A DNA stretch of 64,000 bases, taken from positions 124,001 through 188,000 of the forward strand of contig NZ_JAADJT010000001.1 in the NCBI RefSeq assembly GCF_011090165.1, given 5' to 3'. The notes below the pieces were generated by a model. It did not search any database. It saw only the letters and a list, made by a program, of their open reading frames with translations, and was not told the origin of the DNA. The translations under genes and the position numbers were made by a program. The stretch is from Duganella aceris. Lineage in GTDB: Bacteria > Pseudomonadota > Gammaproteobacteria > Burkholderiales > Burkholderiaceae_D. Shown in pieces: positions 38,270-46,987 of this stretch. The first letter of the stretch is position 1; every line of letters starts with the position of its first letter.

Positions 38270-38809
38270 ATGCTTACTGCAACTTACGTCTTGTTGACAC
38301 TCTCCATCGAGCAAAAGAAGGAACGCCACTTCATTTCGCGTCTGCTGCAATACGTGCAGTCGATCGCGCGCCGTCCGCAGGAGATCGATCCTGTCTTCAT
38401 CGAAACCCAGCTCAAGGAACTCACCAGCTTTGCCGAAGCGCGCCACCAGCGCAAGGTCGAAGCCTGCCTGATGCCGGCCGTGCGCGCCGCCGATTCCAAC
38501 TGCACCGCGCTGATGAACGACCTGGAGGCGCTGAGCCGTCTCGGCGGCGCGATGCTGAACGCGGTGCACAAGTGCCTGCGCCGCGCCATGCGCCGCAGCG
38601 CGTCGCAAGGCAAGTTCCTGTGCCGCACGGTGGACCTGTATTGCCAGAATCTGCTGAAGCGGTTGGACAAGGAAGAACAGGAATTATTGCCGCTGGCGCA
38701 GAAGGTGATTTCCAGCGAAGAGTGGTTCGAGATCGGCAGCAAATTCCTCGCGCAGGACGACGACGGCGCCGCCTCGCAACCGGAACTGCGGCCACGCCGC
38801 GCCGTCTGA
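38270..38809 (+). CDS. Hemerythrin-like four-helix protein
   Basis: 179 residues, all-helical, no signal peptide. H20 (KERHF), the ARHQRKVEACLMP motif (H59, E64) and LDKEEQELLPLAQ (E135-E136) match positions of iron ligands in hemerythrin HHE domains, but the expected paired HxxxH and last His are not all visible, so metal binding may be changed or lost. Six Cys are present in the chain, which is unusual. No convincing ribosome site stands before the ATG. HHE proteins are linked to oxygen or NO sensing and iron handling; that role is inference here. Confidence 0.55.
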   Translation: MLTATYVLLTLSIEQKKERHFISRLLQYVQSIARRPQEIDPVFIETQLKELTSFAEARHQRKVEACLMPAVRAADSNCTALMNDLEALSRLGGAMLNAVHKCLRRAMRRSASQGKFLCRTVDLYCQNLLKRLDKEEQELLPLAQKVISSEEWFEIGSKFLAQDDDGAASQPELRPRRAV

Positions 38810-38982
38810 ACGCACCAAGATCGGGCAGCGCCGGCGTCCCCGCGCGCCGACTGTTGTTTTGCATTCTGGCAAACCATCCCACGCTTGCCTAAGCATTAAC
38901 CGGCGGATAATATCGGCTGTATGCAGATCCATTCCGCCTCCTTCCTGTTGCCATTGGATGCGCGTCCGCCGGGACGGTCGTC

Positions 38983-40392
38983 ATGAGTCACGGCGCCACG
39001 CTGCTACACCTGCGCGGCGCCGCAGGCATGGATGCCATCTATCGCAAGATCAGCTGGCGGCTGCTGCCGCTGTTGATGCTGTGCTACGCGGTGGCCTGGC
39101 TGGACCGCGTCAACATCGGCTACGCCAAATTGCAAGTGCAGGACAGCCTCGCGCTCAGCGACCATGCCTACGCCGTCGGCATCGGCGCCTTCTTCGCCGG
39201 CTATTGCTTGTTCGGCCTGCCCGCCAATCTGCTGCTGGAAAAAATCGGCGCCCGCAAGATCCTGCTGCGCATGATGCTGGGCTGGGGCGCGATCACGGCG
39301 GCCGGCGCGTTCGTGCGCGAACCGTTCGAGTTCTACGCCATCCGCTTTTTGCTCGGCGTGTTCGAAGCCGGCTTCTTCCCCGGCGTGATCCTGTATCTGA
39401 CCTACTGGTATCCGGCGGCGCGGCGCGCGCGCGTGATCGCGGTGTTCGCCTCGGCGGCGCTGATGGCCGGCGCGTTCACCGGTCCCTTGTGCGACGCCAC
39501 GCTGCAGGCGCTGCACCTGCATCAGGAACTCGAAGGCTGGCAATGGCTGTTGCTGGTGCAGGCGGTACCGGCCGCGCTGCTCGGCGTGATCGCGTATTTT
39601 TATCTGGACGACCGGCCGGAGGACGCGCGCTGGCTGTCGCCGTTCGAACAGCAGATGGTGGAACAGGCGCTGGAGCGCGACGAGACCACGCTGGCCGCCG
39701 CCGCAGGCGAGTCGCCCAACGCCGGCGAGGAAGAGGACGAGGATCCACCGTCGGCGGTCGCCGTCTGCTGGTCGCTGCTGCGCAATCCCGCCATCGCGCT
39801 GCTGGCGCTCGCCAACCTGCTGCTGATGGGCGCCGGCTACGCGCTGGTGTACTGGGCGCCGGCGCTGACGCAGCGCTGGGGCGCGGGCAGCCATATCGAG
39901 CCTGGCCTGCTGGCCGCGCTGCCCAACATCGCCGGTGTGATCGGCATGATCGCCATCGGCTACGACTCGGACCGGCGGCGCGAACGGCGCGGCCACTTCA
40001 TCGCCTGCATGGTGCTGGCCGCCGGCGGCCTGGGACTGGCGATCGCCGCCGACAACGCGCTGGCCTGGTCGCTGGCCGGGCTGTCGCTGGCGACGCTGGG
40101 CATCGCCGCCGCCACGCCGCTGCTGGTGGCGATCCTGACCGATTTGCTGAACCGGCGCCGCGCCGCCGTGGGCATCGCGCTGGTCGGCAGCTTCGGCCTG
40201 ATGGGCGGCGCCTTCGGACCCACGCTGGGCGAACGCGCCATGGCCTGGGGCGGCAGCGCCGCCATGCTGGCGGTGCTGATCGCGCTGACGCTGGCGGCCG
40301 GCGTGGCGCTGCTGCTGGCGTTGCGGCTGGCGCCACGGCGCGGCGGACCGCACGCCGGCCATGGTCATCCCGACAAGATGGCGCGCAGCTAG
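38983..40392 (+). CDS. MFS transporter, anion:cation symporter (ACS) type
   Basis: 469 residues with twelve predicted membrane segments. The start of TM1 (RLLPLLMLCYAVAWLDRVNI followed by GYAKL) is diagnostic for the ACS family of organic-anion symporters, and EKIGARKILLRMMLGWG is the loop 2-3 motif. A long acidic cytoplasmic loop (about 220-260: ERDETTLAAAAGESPNAGEE) joins the two halves. Family members import hexuronates, galactonate, tartrate, phthalate and related acids. No catabolic genes adjoin, so substrate is open. A start at the second Met (39028) is also possible. Confidence 0.9.
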   Translation: MSHGATLLHLRGAAGMDAIYRKISWRLLPLLMLCYAVAWLDRVNIGYAKLQVQDSLALSDHAYAVGIGAFFAGYCLFGLPANLLLEKIGARKILLRMMLGWGAITAAGAFVREPFEFYAIRFLLGVFEAGFFPGVILYLTYWYPAARRARVIAVFASAALMAGAFTGPLCDATLQALHLHQELEGWQWLLLVQAVPAALLGVIAYFYLDDRPEDARWLSPFEQQMVEQALERDETTLAAAAGESPNAGEEEDEDPPSAVAVCWSLLRNPAIALLALANLLLMGAGYALVYWAPALTQRWGAGSHIEPGLLAALPNIAGVIGMIAIGYDSDRRRERRGHFIACMVLAAGGLGLAIAADNALAWSLAGLSLATLGIAAATPLLVAILTDLLNRRRAAVGIALVGSFGLMGGAFGPTLGERAMAWGGSAAMLAVLIALTLAAGVALLLALRLAPRRGGPHAGHGHPDKMARS

Positions 40393-40465
40393 TGGAGTGG
40401 GCTAGAATCTGGGGCGTGCCGCGACCCGGCGCTTCCGATCACCCAACCTCAAAGCGAAATTACCG

Positions 40466-42820
40466 ATGCGTTTTGTACTGCCTCTCTTAGCGCTGGCCAC
40501 CAGTGCCGCCGGCGCCGCCGCAGCAATCCCCACCCCGATCACGCTGGACCAGGCCATGGCCAATCCCGACTGGATCGGCAATCCGGTCGAAGCGGCATGG
40601 TGGGGCTGGGACAGCCGCCAGGTCTACTTCAAGCAGAAACGCGACGGCTCGGTACTGCGCGACACGTACCAGATCGCCGCCGGCGCGCCTAAACTGGTCG
40701 ACGACAAGCAGTTGGCCAATCTCGATAGCGCCGACCCGGTCTACAACCGCGAGCGCACCCGCGCCATCCTGCTGCGCAACGGCGACCTGTTCGAACGCGA
40801 TCTGAAGACCGGCGCGCTGACGCAGATCGTGCGCGGCACCAGCGCCGCCGCCGATGCGCAATACGCCGCCGACGGCGCCCACGTGCAGTTCCGCGTCGGC
40901 AGCGACTGGTTCAGCTGGAGCCGCGCCGAACGCCTGGTGTCGCCGGTGGTGCAGCTGCGCACCGCCAAGGATCCCGACGCCGCGCCGGACGCCAACGCGC
41001 TGCGCGACATGCAACTGCGTTTGCTGTCGACGCTGGCGCGCGTGAAGGAAGAGAAGGACGCCACCCGCGAACGCCGCAACGCCGAACGCGCGGCCGACGC
41101 CACCCGCGCCGCGTTGCCGGTCTACCTGGGCGAAAAGGTCGTGATCGAAACCAGCGCGCTGTCGCCGGACGGCCGCTACCTGCTGGTGGTCACCAGCGCC
41201 AAGGACGGCGACAAGCGCCGCGTCGGCAAGATGCCGAAGTACGTCACCGAATCCGGCTACGAGGAAAGCGACGATGAGCGCAAGCGCGTCAGCGACGAAG
41301 GCCCGCTGCCGCAGCAACTGAAGCTGATCGAGGTCGCGACGCGCAAGATCAGCGAGCTGTCGCTGGACGCCCTGCCCGGCATCAACGTCGACCCGCTGGC
41401 CGAACTGCGCGCCGCCAACAAGCGCGATCCGCTCAAGGGCAATCGCGGCGTGCGCTTCGAGCGCAGCGAAGAATCGATCCGCTGGAGCGCCAACGGCGCG
41501 CAGGTGGCGGTGATGGCGCAGGCGATCGACAACAAGGACCGCTGGATCGCCAGCGTCGACCTGGCCGGCGCCAAACTGAAACCGCTGCATCGCCTGAGCG
41601 ACGCCGCCTGGGTCAACAACCGCGGCAACGACTTCGGCTGGCAGCCGGACAACAGCACGCTGTGGTACGAGTCGGAGGAAAGCGGCTACGCCCACATCTA
41701 CACCCAGGGCGCCGACGGCAAGGCGCGCGCGCTGACGTCCGGCAAATGGGAGGCTTCCAACATCACCTGGTCGGCCGACGGCGGCACCGCCTACTTCATG
41801 TGCAATCCCAAGCTGCCGGGCACCTATGAAGTCTGCTCCGCCAACAAGGACGGCGCGCTGAAGGAACTGACCTCGCTGGGCGGCGTCGAAAGCTTCACGC
41901 TGTCGCCGGACGGCCGCAAGCTGCTGGTGCGCTACTCGACCGCCTATATGCCGACGCAGATCGGCACCGTCGCCAGCAGCGGCGGCACGGTGACGCAATT
42001 GACCGACACCCGCAGCGCCGACTTCAAGGCGCGCGAGTGGGTCGCGCCGCAAATCGTCGCCGTCCCGTCGACGCACGGCGCCGATCCGGTCTGGGCCAAG
42101 CTGTACCGCCCGGCCACGCTGGAAGCGGGCAAAAAATATCCGGTGGTGATGTTCGTGCACGGCGCCGGTTATCTGCAAAACGTCAGCAAGCGTTATCCGG
42201 TTTACTTCCGCGAGCAGATGTTCCACAACCTGCTGGTGCAGAAGGGCTACATCGTGCTGGACATGGACTACCGCGCATCGCTGGGCTACGGCCGCAACTG
42301 GCGCACCGCGATCTACCGCCAGATGGGCCATCCGGAACTGGAAGACTACGTCGACGGCTTGAACTGGCTGGTCGCCAACCAGCAGGGCGACGCGCAAAAC
42401 GTCGGCATCTACGGCGGCAGCTACGGCGGCTTCATGACCTTCATGGCGCTGCTGCGCGCACCGGACCAGTTCAAGTCCGGCGCCGCGCTGCGTCCCGTCA
42501 CCGACTGGACCACCTACAACCACGAGTACACCGCCAACATCCTCAACACGCCGGACCTCGACCCGGAAGCGTACAAGGTCTCGTCGCCGATCGAATACGC
42601 CGACAAGCTCAAAGGCAATCTGCTGATCGCGCACGGCATGATCGACGATAACGTCTTCTTCCAGGACTCGGTGCGCATGGCGCAGCGCTTCATCGAACTG
42701 AAGAAAGCCAACTGGGAGCTGGCGCCGTACCCGATGGAGCGGCACGGCTTCGTGCACCCGGAAAGCTGGTACGACGAATACCGCCGCATCTACGAACTGT
42801 TCGAACGCACCCTCAAATAA
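40466..42820 (+). CDS. Exported S9-family peptidase (DPP IV-like)
   Basis: 784 residues with a signal peptide (cleavage about AAAAI, residue 19). A long beta-propeller region (SPDGRYLLVVTSAKDGDKR, WSADGGTAYFMC, LSPDGRKLLVRYS) precedes the hydrolase domain with Ser in YGGSYGGFMTFM, Asp in GMIDDNVFFQD and His in ERHGFVHPESW. Length and motif wording are closest to dipeptidyl-peptidase-like S9B/S9C enzymes. It is 12 nt upstream of the GH13 gene, so the two are one operon. Confidence 0.92.
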   Translation: MRFVLPLLALATSAAGAAAAIPTPITLDQAMANPDWIGNPVEAAWWGWDSRQVYFKQKRDGSVLRDTYQIAAGAPKLVDDKQLANLDSADPVYNRERTRAILLRNGDLFERDLKTGALTQIVRGTSAAADAQYAADGAHVQFRVGSDWFSWSRAERLVSPVVQLRTAKDPDAAPDANALRDMQLRLLSTLARVKEEKDATRERRNAERAADATRAALPVYLGEKVVIETSALSPDGRYLLVVTSAKDGDKRRVGKMPKYVTESGYEESDDERKRVSDEGPLPQQLKLIEVATRKISELSLDALPGINVDPLAELRAANKRDPLKGNRGVRFERSEESIRWSANGAQVAVMAQAIDNKDRWIASVDLAGAKLKPLHRLSDAAWVNNRGNDFGWQPDNSTLWYESEESGYAHIYTQGADGKARALTSGKWEASNITWSADGGTAYFMCNPKLPGTYEVCSANKDGALKELTSLGGVESFTLSPDGRKLLVRYSTAYMPTQIGTVASSGGTVTQLTDTRSADFKAREWVAPQIVAVPSTHGADPVWAKLYRPATLEAGKKYPVVMFVHGAGYLQNVSKRYPVYFREQMFHNLLVQKGYIVLDMDYRASLGYGRNWRTAIYRQMGHPELEDYVDGLNWLVANQQGDAQNVGIYGGSYGGFMTFMALLRAPDQFKSGAALRPVTDWTTYNHEYTANILNTPDLDPEAYKVSSPIEYADKLKGNLLIAHGMIDDNVFFQDSVRMAQRFIELKKANWELAPYPMERHGFVHPESWYDEYRRIYELFERTLK

Positions 42821-42832
42821 GACCGGAGCCCT

Positions 42833-44134
42833 ATGAAAAAACTTGCCGCCTTGCTGCCGCTGGTCGCGTTGTTGAACGCGCCGCTCGCCGCCCACGCCGA
42901 TCCCAAGCACCCGGCCTGGACCCGCAGCGCCAACGTGTATGAAGTCAATCTGCGCCAGTACAGCAAGGAAGGCACGTTGAACGCCTTCAGCGCCAGCCTG
43001 CCGCGCCTGAAGCAGATGGGAGTGGACGTGATCTGGCTGATGCCGGTGCACCCGATCGGCAAGAAGAACCACAAAGGCACGCTGGGCAGCTATTACGCGG
43101 TGGGCGACTACACCGCCGTCAATCCGGAGTTCGGCAACGTCGACGACCTGCGCAAGCTGGTCAAGCAGGCGCACGCGCTGGGCATGAAGGTGATCCTGGA
43201 CTGGGTGGGCAACCACACCGCCTGGGACCATCCGTGGGTCGAGCAGCATCCGGACTGGTACAAGAAGGATGACAAGGGCGAGATCCACTCCGTCAGCTTC
43301 AAGAACGGCGCCGGCGAGACCGAGGAATGGAACGACGTGGTCGCCCTCGACTACGCCAACAAGGACCTGTGGAAAGGCATGACCGAGGCCATGGCGTTCT
43401 GGGTGCGCAACGCCGACGTCGACGGCTTCCGCTGCGACGCCGCCAACTTCGTGCCGACCGAATTCTGGGACCAGGCGCGCGCGCAACTGGACAAGATCAA
43501 GCCGGTGTTCATGCTGGCCGAAGCGGACGACCCGGCGCTGCACGCCAAAGCGTTCGACGCCAGTTACGACTGGCATCTGAACACCGTCATGAAAAAAATC
43601 GGCAAGGGCGAAGCCGGCGCGGCGGAATTGAAAGCCTACCTCGCCAATCCACCGAAGACTTACTCGCGCGACGCGTATCGCCTACAGTTCACCAACAACC
43701 ACGACATCAACTCGTGGCAGGGCACGGACAAGGAGTTGTACGGCCCGGCCTGGGGCGCGATGACGGTGCTGAGCTACACGCTGCCGGGCATGCCCTTGGT
43801 CTACGGCGGCCAGGAAGCGCGTCTGGAGAAGAAGTTGGAGTTCTTTGAAAAGGACGCGATCGACTGGAAGAGCTACGAGCTGGAAGGCTTCTACGCCGGC
43901 CTGAACGCGCTGAAGAAGCAGAACCCGGCGCTGTGGAACGGCGCCGCCGGCGGCGCGGTGCAACTGCTCGACGTCGGCAACGACCAGCTGTTCGCCTTCA
44001 AGCGCCAGCAAGGCGCCAACAATGTGCGCGTGATCGTCAACCCGACCGCCACGCTGCAGAAGTACAAGCTGGCCGGCGACGAAGGCCAGGCCGTGCTGAA
44101 GCCCTGGCGCTGGCGCATCATCGTGCCGGAATAA
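42833..44134 (+). CDS. Exported GH13 alpha-amylase-family glycoside hydrolase
   Basis: 433 residues with a signal peptide (cleavage after AAHA, residue 22). The (beta/alpha)8 barrel shows region I LDWVGNH (122-128), region II DGFRCDAAN with nucleophile D202, region III FMLAEAD with acid/base E230 and region IV FTNNHD with D291. It is short for the family, with a compact C-terminal beta domain. The likely substrate is starch or a maltooligosaccharide; a periplasmic role is suggested by the signal peptide. GGAG precedes the ATG. It is the second gene of the operon with the S9 peptidase. Confidence 0.93.
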   Translation: MKKLAALLPLVALLNAPLAAHADPKHPAWTRSANVYEVNLRQYSKEGTLNAFSASLPRLKQMGVDVIWLMPVHPIGKKNHKGTLGSYYAVGDYTAVNPEFGNVDDLRKLVKQAHALGMKVILDWVGNHTAWDHPWVEQHPDWYKKDDKGEIHSVSFKNGAGETEEWNDVVALDYANKDLWKGMTEAMAFWVRNADVDGFRCDAANFVPTEFWDQARAQLDKIKPVFMLAEADDPALHAKAFDASYDWHLNTVMKKIGKGEAGAAELKAYLANPPKTYSRDAYRLQFTNNHDINSWQGTDKELYGPAWGAMTVLSYTLPGMPLVYGGQEARLEKKLEFFEKDAIDWKSYELEGFYAGLNALKKQNPALWNGAAGGAVQLLDVGNDQLFAFKRQQGANNVRVIVNPTATLQKYKLAGDEGQAVLKPWRWRIIVPE

Positions 44135-44136
44135 CC

Positions 44137-44228
44137 CTTCGGTGTCAGTGCCGACATTCGGACACGAGCCCAGCCGTGGCGGTCGCCACGGCTGGGCTCG
44201 TGTCCGAATGTCGGCACTGACACCGAAG
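44137..44228. repeat. Perfect 44-bp inverted repeat (REP/MITE-like or terminator)
   Basis: Left arm 44137-44180 and right arm 44185-44228 are exactly complementary over 44 bp, with a 4-nt loop GGTC. It lies between the convergent GH13 and M20 genes. Inside each arm GTGTC and GACAC form a nested shorter hairpin. The end of the right arm, CTGACACCGAAG, recurs directly at 44232-44243. No T-tract is attached. It could end transcription in both directions or be a mobile palindromic element. Confidence 0.9.
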
Positions 44229-44249
44229 TGGCTGACACCGAAGCGGGGG

Positions 44250-45650
44250 TTATTCCGTCGCCAAACGCTTGGCCAGGCGGTACAGATAATCCTGTCCGTC
44301 GTACAGCGACTTGACGCGTATGTGCTCGTTCAAGCCGTGCGCGCCGCTGCCTTCCGCGCCGCTGAACATGCCGCTGATACCGTAGGTCCAGATGCCGGCG
44401 TTGTTGAGGAAGCGTCCATCGGTGCCGCCGGTCGACATGGTCGGAATCACCGGCACGCCCGGCCACATGTCGTTGCTGATCTCCACCACCGCCGCCATCA
44501 GCGTCGGCGTCAGCGGCGGCATCGGGCTGATCACGCCGTCGCCGATGCGGCTGATCTTGATTTTATCGTCGGCCACCACGCGCTGCAGGGTCGCCTGTAC
44601 TTCTTCGATCGGTTCGCCCGGCAGGATGCGGCAGTTGACGGTGGCGCGGGCCCGCTGCGGCAAGGCGTTGTCGGCGTGTCCGGCATCGACCTTGGTGGCC
44701 ACGCAGGTGGTGCGCACGGTCGAGTTGTGCACCGGGCTGACCGCGTACAGCCGCTCCAGCGCCGCCGGGTCGGGAGGATCCGCGAGGATCGCCTTCATGT
44801 CGGCCGCGACCTGGCCCTTCTCCACCGTCGCCATGCGCTCGTAATAGGCGCGCGTGACTTCCGACAGCTTGAACGGGAACGCGAATTGTCCCAGCCGCGA
44901 CAGGCCGTCGGCCAGATGGTAGATCGCGTTGTCGCGGTACGGCGCCGAACTGTGGCCGCCCGGATTGGTCACCTCCAGCTGGAAGCTCTGGTACACCTTC
45001 TCGCCGGCCTGGATGCCGTGCCGCACCGGCTTGCCCTCCTTGTCGAGCAGACCGCCGCCGCCCTCGTTGAGCGCGATCTCGGCGTCGATCAGCGGCCGAT
45101 GGTGCTTGAGCAGATAATCGACGCCGTCGAACTGCGACGGCACCAGTTCCTCGTCGCAGGTCAGCGCCATGACGATGTCGCGCTTGAGCGCCAGCTTTTC
45201 CTTTTTGTAGCGGATCATGTTGGCGACGAAGGCCGAGGCCATCGCCTTGTCGTCCGACGCGCCGCGCGCGTAGAACATGCCGTCTTCCTCGATCAGCTTG
45301 AAGGGATCGCGGGTCCAGTCCTCGCGCTTGGCCTCGACCACGTCGACGTGGGCCAGCAACAGCAGCGGCTTCTTGCTGCCGTCGCCCTTGAGGCGCGCCA
45401 CCAGGTTGCCCTTGGTGGGGCCGCCGGGCGGCACGATGATCTGCATGTCGCCATCCTTGAAGCCGACCGCCTTGAGACGCTTGGCCACCTTGTTCACGGC
45501 CACGGTGCAGGAGCCGGTGGAGTTGGTGGTGTTGGTTTCGACCATCTCCTGATAGATCTCGCGCATCTGCTTCTGCACCGGCGTCAGCTCCGCGCCGTTC
45601 GCCGCGCCGGCCAGAACCAGCCCGGCCACCATCCAAGTCGTCCGCTTCAT
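44250..45650 (-). CDS. Exported M20-family metallopeptidase
   Basis: 466 residues with a signal peptide (MKRTTWMVAGLVLAGAANGA). Di-zinc ligands: His/Asp in LLLAHVDVV, Asp in ARGASDDKAM, catalytic Glu pair in TCDEELV, Glu near ALNEGGG and final His in HGLNEH. The dimerisation domain includes NPGGHSSAPYRDNAIYHL. It is of the carboxypeptidase/ArgE/DapE class and should trim peptides or amino-acid conjugates. It converges with the GH13 gene, separated by the 44-bp inverted repeat. Confidence 0.92.
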   Translation of the reverse strand: MKRTTWMVAGLVLAGAANGAELTPVQKQMREIYQEMVETNTTNSTGSCTVAVNKVAKRLKAVGFKDGDMQIIVPPGGPTKGNLVARLKGDGSKKPLLLLAHVDVVEAKREDWTRDPFKLIEEDGMFYARGASDDKAMASAFVANMIRYKKEKLALKRDIVMALTCDEELVPSQFDGVDYLLKHHRPLIDAEIALNEGGGGLLDKEGKPVRHGIQAGEKVYQSFQLEVTNPGGHSSAPYRDNAIYHLADGLSRLGQFAFPFKLSEVTRAYYERMATVEKGQVAADMKAILADPPDPAALERLYAVSPVHNSTVRTTCVATKVDAGHADNALPQRARATVNCRILPGEPIEEVQATLQRVVADDKIKISRIGDGVISPMPPLTPTLMAAVVEISNDMWPGVPVIPTMSTGGTDGRFLNNAGIWTYGISGMFSGAEGSGAHGLNEHIRVKSLYDGQDYLYRLAKRLATE

Positions 45651-45728
45651 ATCATCCAGTCAGTTAATTGCAGAATCGACAAATTTATACTGCGACAATA
45701 CAAGTGTCAAGAAAGTGAATTCAGACCC

Positions 45729-45759
45729 TTGCCAAACCCCGGGGGGCGTCTGCTATAAT
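45729..45759 (+). promoter_or_regulatory. Probable promoter of tRNA-Phe
   Basis: Perfect TATAAT at 45754-45759, ten bases before the mature 5' end, with TTGCCA 19 nt upstream. A GC-rich stretch (CCCCGGGGGG) fills the spacer. Confidence 0.55.
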
Positions 45760-45769
45760 TGCGGCCCTT

Positions 45770-45845
45770 GGCCTGGTAGCTCAGTTGGTAGAGCAGAGGA
45801 TTGAAAATCCTTGTGTCGGTGGTTCGATTCCGCCCCGGGCCACCA
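45770..45845 (+). tRNA. tRNA-Phe (anticodon GAA)
   Basis: 76 nt. Acceptor stem GGCCTGG / CCGGGCC with one G-U pair, discriminator A and encoded CCA. Anticodon loop TTGAAAA between GAGGA and TCCTT gives GAA (Phe). D-arm GCTCAGTTGGTAGAGC and T-arm GGTTCGATTCC are standard. Confidence 0.97.
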
Positions 45846-45861
45846 AGAACATTCCCCATGC

Positions 45862-45895
45862 AACGCCCACTCATCCCAGTGGGCGTTTTTGTTTC
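45862..45895 (+). terminator. Intrinsic terminator of tRNA-Phe
   Basis: 9-bp stem AACGCCCAC / GTGGGCGTT, 8-nt loop, followed by TTTGTTTCTT; 17 nt after the tRNA. Confidence 0.85.
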
Positions 45896-45969
45896 TTCCC
45901 CGCCTAAGCTTTTCCTGACGCAGAAAAATACAACGGTCGCAAAAAAACCTTACCAGACCGGCCTAGCTG

Positions 45970-45998
45970 TGGTCAAATACACATGCTTTAATGATAAT
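45970..45998 (+). promoter_or_regulatory. Possible promoter of the GH25/caspase pair
   Basis: TGGTCA, 17-nt spacer and GATAAT (45993-45998) about 48 nt before the GH25 start codon, in an AT-richer stretch. Confidence 0.45.
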
Positions 45999-46045
45999 TT
46001 CGCTTGTCGCATCCCGGCCTCCGCAACAGCCTGAAGGATAATAAA

Positions 46046-46987
46046 ATGCGCCCTTATCACGCAGCGTTCATTGCGTTTGCTCTGAGTTCCGCGGCTGCCT
46101 CCATCTCCGCGCAAGCACTCAAGCCATTAACAAATGAGCCATCCCGGCAAGCACTATTCGACCTCATCAAAAAAGCGGAAGAGACTCAGAACCACAGCGA
46201 TGGAGTAGAGTTCTTCAATTTATACGGCCCGTTCCGCTTTCCTAACGATGCGCTCTACGATGTCGTTGAGAAAAAGGACCGTGCCGATTCCATCTTCGGC
46301 GTCGATCTATCGCATTACACGCCATCGAGCTTTCCATTCGCATCGCTGCGGAAAAAACAAGTGGGGTTTGCTTACTTGAAGGCAACCCAGGGCACCGGGT
46401 ATATGGATGGAAAATTCGCTACCTTCTGGCAGCAACTCGGCAAACTACCGCAGGACCAGCAGGTCCACAGGGGCGCATATCATTTCCTCAGCGCGGAAAG
46501 GGACGCGGTGGCCCAGGCGTCCACCTTCGTGGCATTCCTGGCCAAGAACGGCGGCCTTAAGCCTACAGATATGCCTCCGGTAATGGATCTCGAATGGGAC
46601 AAAGCAAGTCTGAACGCCCCCGACCGGTGGGCAAATAAGACGCCGGATCAAATCGTCGTCGCCGCAAAAGCATGGCTCGAATCGGTGGAAAAACAGACCG
46701 GCCGCAAACCCATGATTTATACGTCGCTGGCTTGGTGGCGCGAGCGTGTCGGCCCCGATCGATTGAGCGAATTCGTCGCGTATCCCTTGTGGATTGCCGA
46801 TTACTCGCGTACGTCGCGGGCACTGGAGGCCATCAAGATGCCGCAACGCACGGCCTGGACCCTCTGGCAATTCACCGACGGCGCCACGATGGCCGCAGGT
46901 TTCGAAGGCGGATTCGACGCCAATATTTTTAAGGGGAGCGAGGCGGACTTCTACAAAAATCTCGGCGTGCAACGCTTCGTGCCATGA
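46046..46987 (+). CDS. Secreted GH25-family muramidase (lysozyme)
   Basis: 313 residues with a signal peptide (cleavage about ISA-QA, residue 22). The GH25 barrel spans about 83-305: D87 in FGVDLSHYT, FAYLKATQGT at strand 2, HRGAYHFLS, the catalytic pair D181/E183 in VMDLEWD, MIYTSLAWW and WTLWQFTDG. The KATQG stretch has Gln where many relatives have Glu. Family enzymes cut the beta-1,4 bond between N-acetylmuramic acid and N-acetylglucosamine. GAAGGATAA precedes the ATG at 46046. Base composition is lower in GC and codon choice is looser than in neighbours. Its last four bases overlap the start of the caspase-GH25 gene (ATGA), so translation is coupled. Confidence 0.88.
   Translation: MRPYHAAFIAFALSSAAASISAQALKPLTNEPSRQALFDLIKKAEETQNHSDGVEFFNLYGPFRFPNDALYDVVEKKDRADSIFGVDLSHYTPSSFPFASLRKKQVGFAYLKATQGTGYMDGKFATFWQQLGKLPQDQQVHRGAYHFLSAERDAVAQASTFVAFLAKNGGLKPTDMPPVMDLEWDKASLNAPDRWANKTPDQIVVAAKAWLESVEKQTGRKPMIYTSLAWWRERVGPDRLSEFVAYPLWIADYSRTSRALEAIKMPQRTAWTLWQFTDGATMAAGFEGGFDANIFKGSEADFYKNLGVQRFVP

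Noticed and set aside
40487-43576. Long minus-strand open frame antisense to the S9 and GH13 genes
   Set aside because: No recognisable motif; composition typical of a shadow frame.
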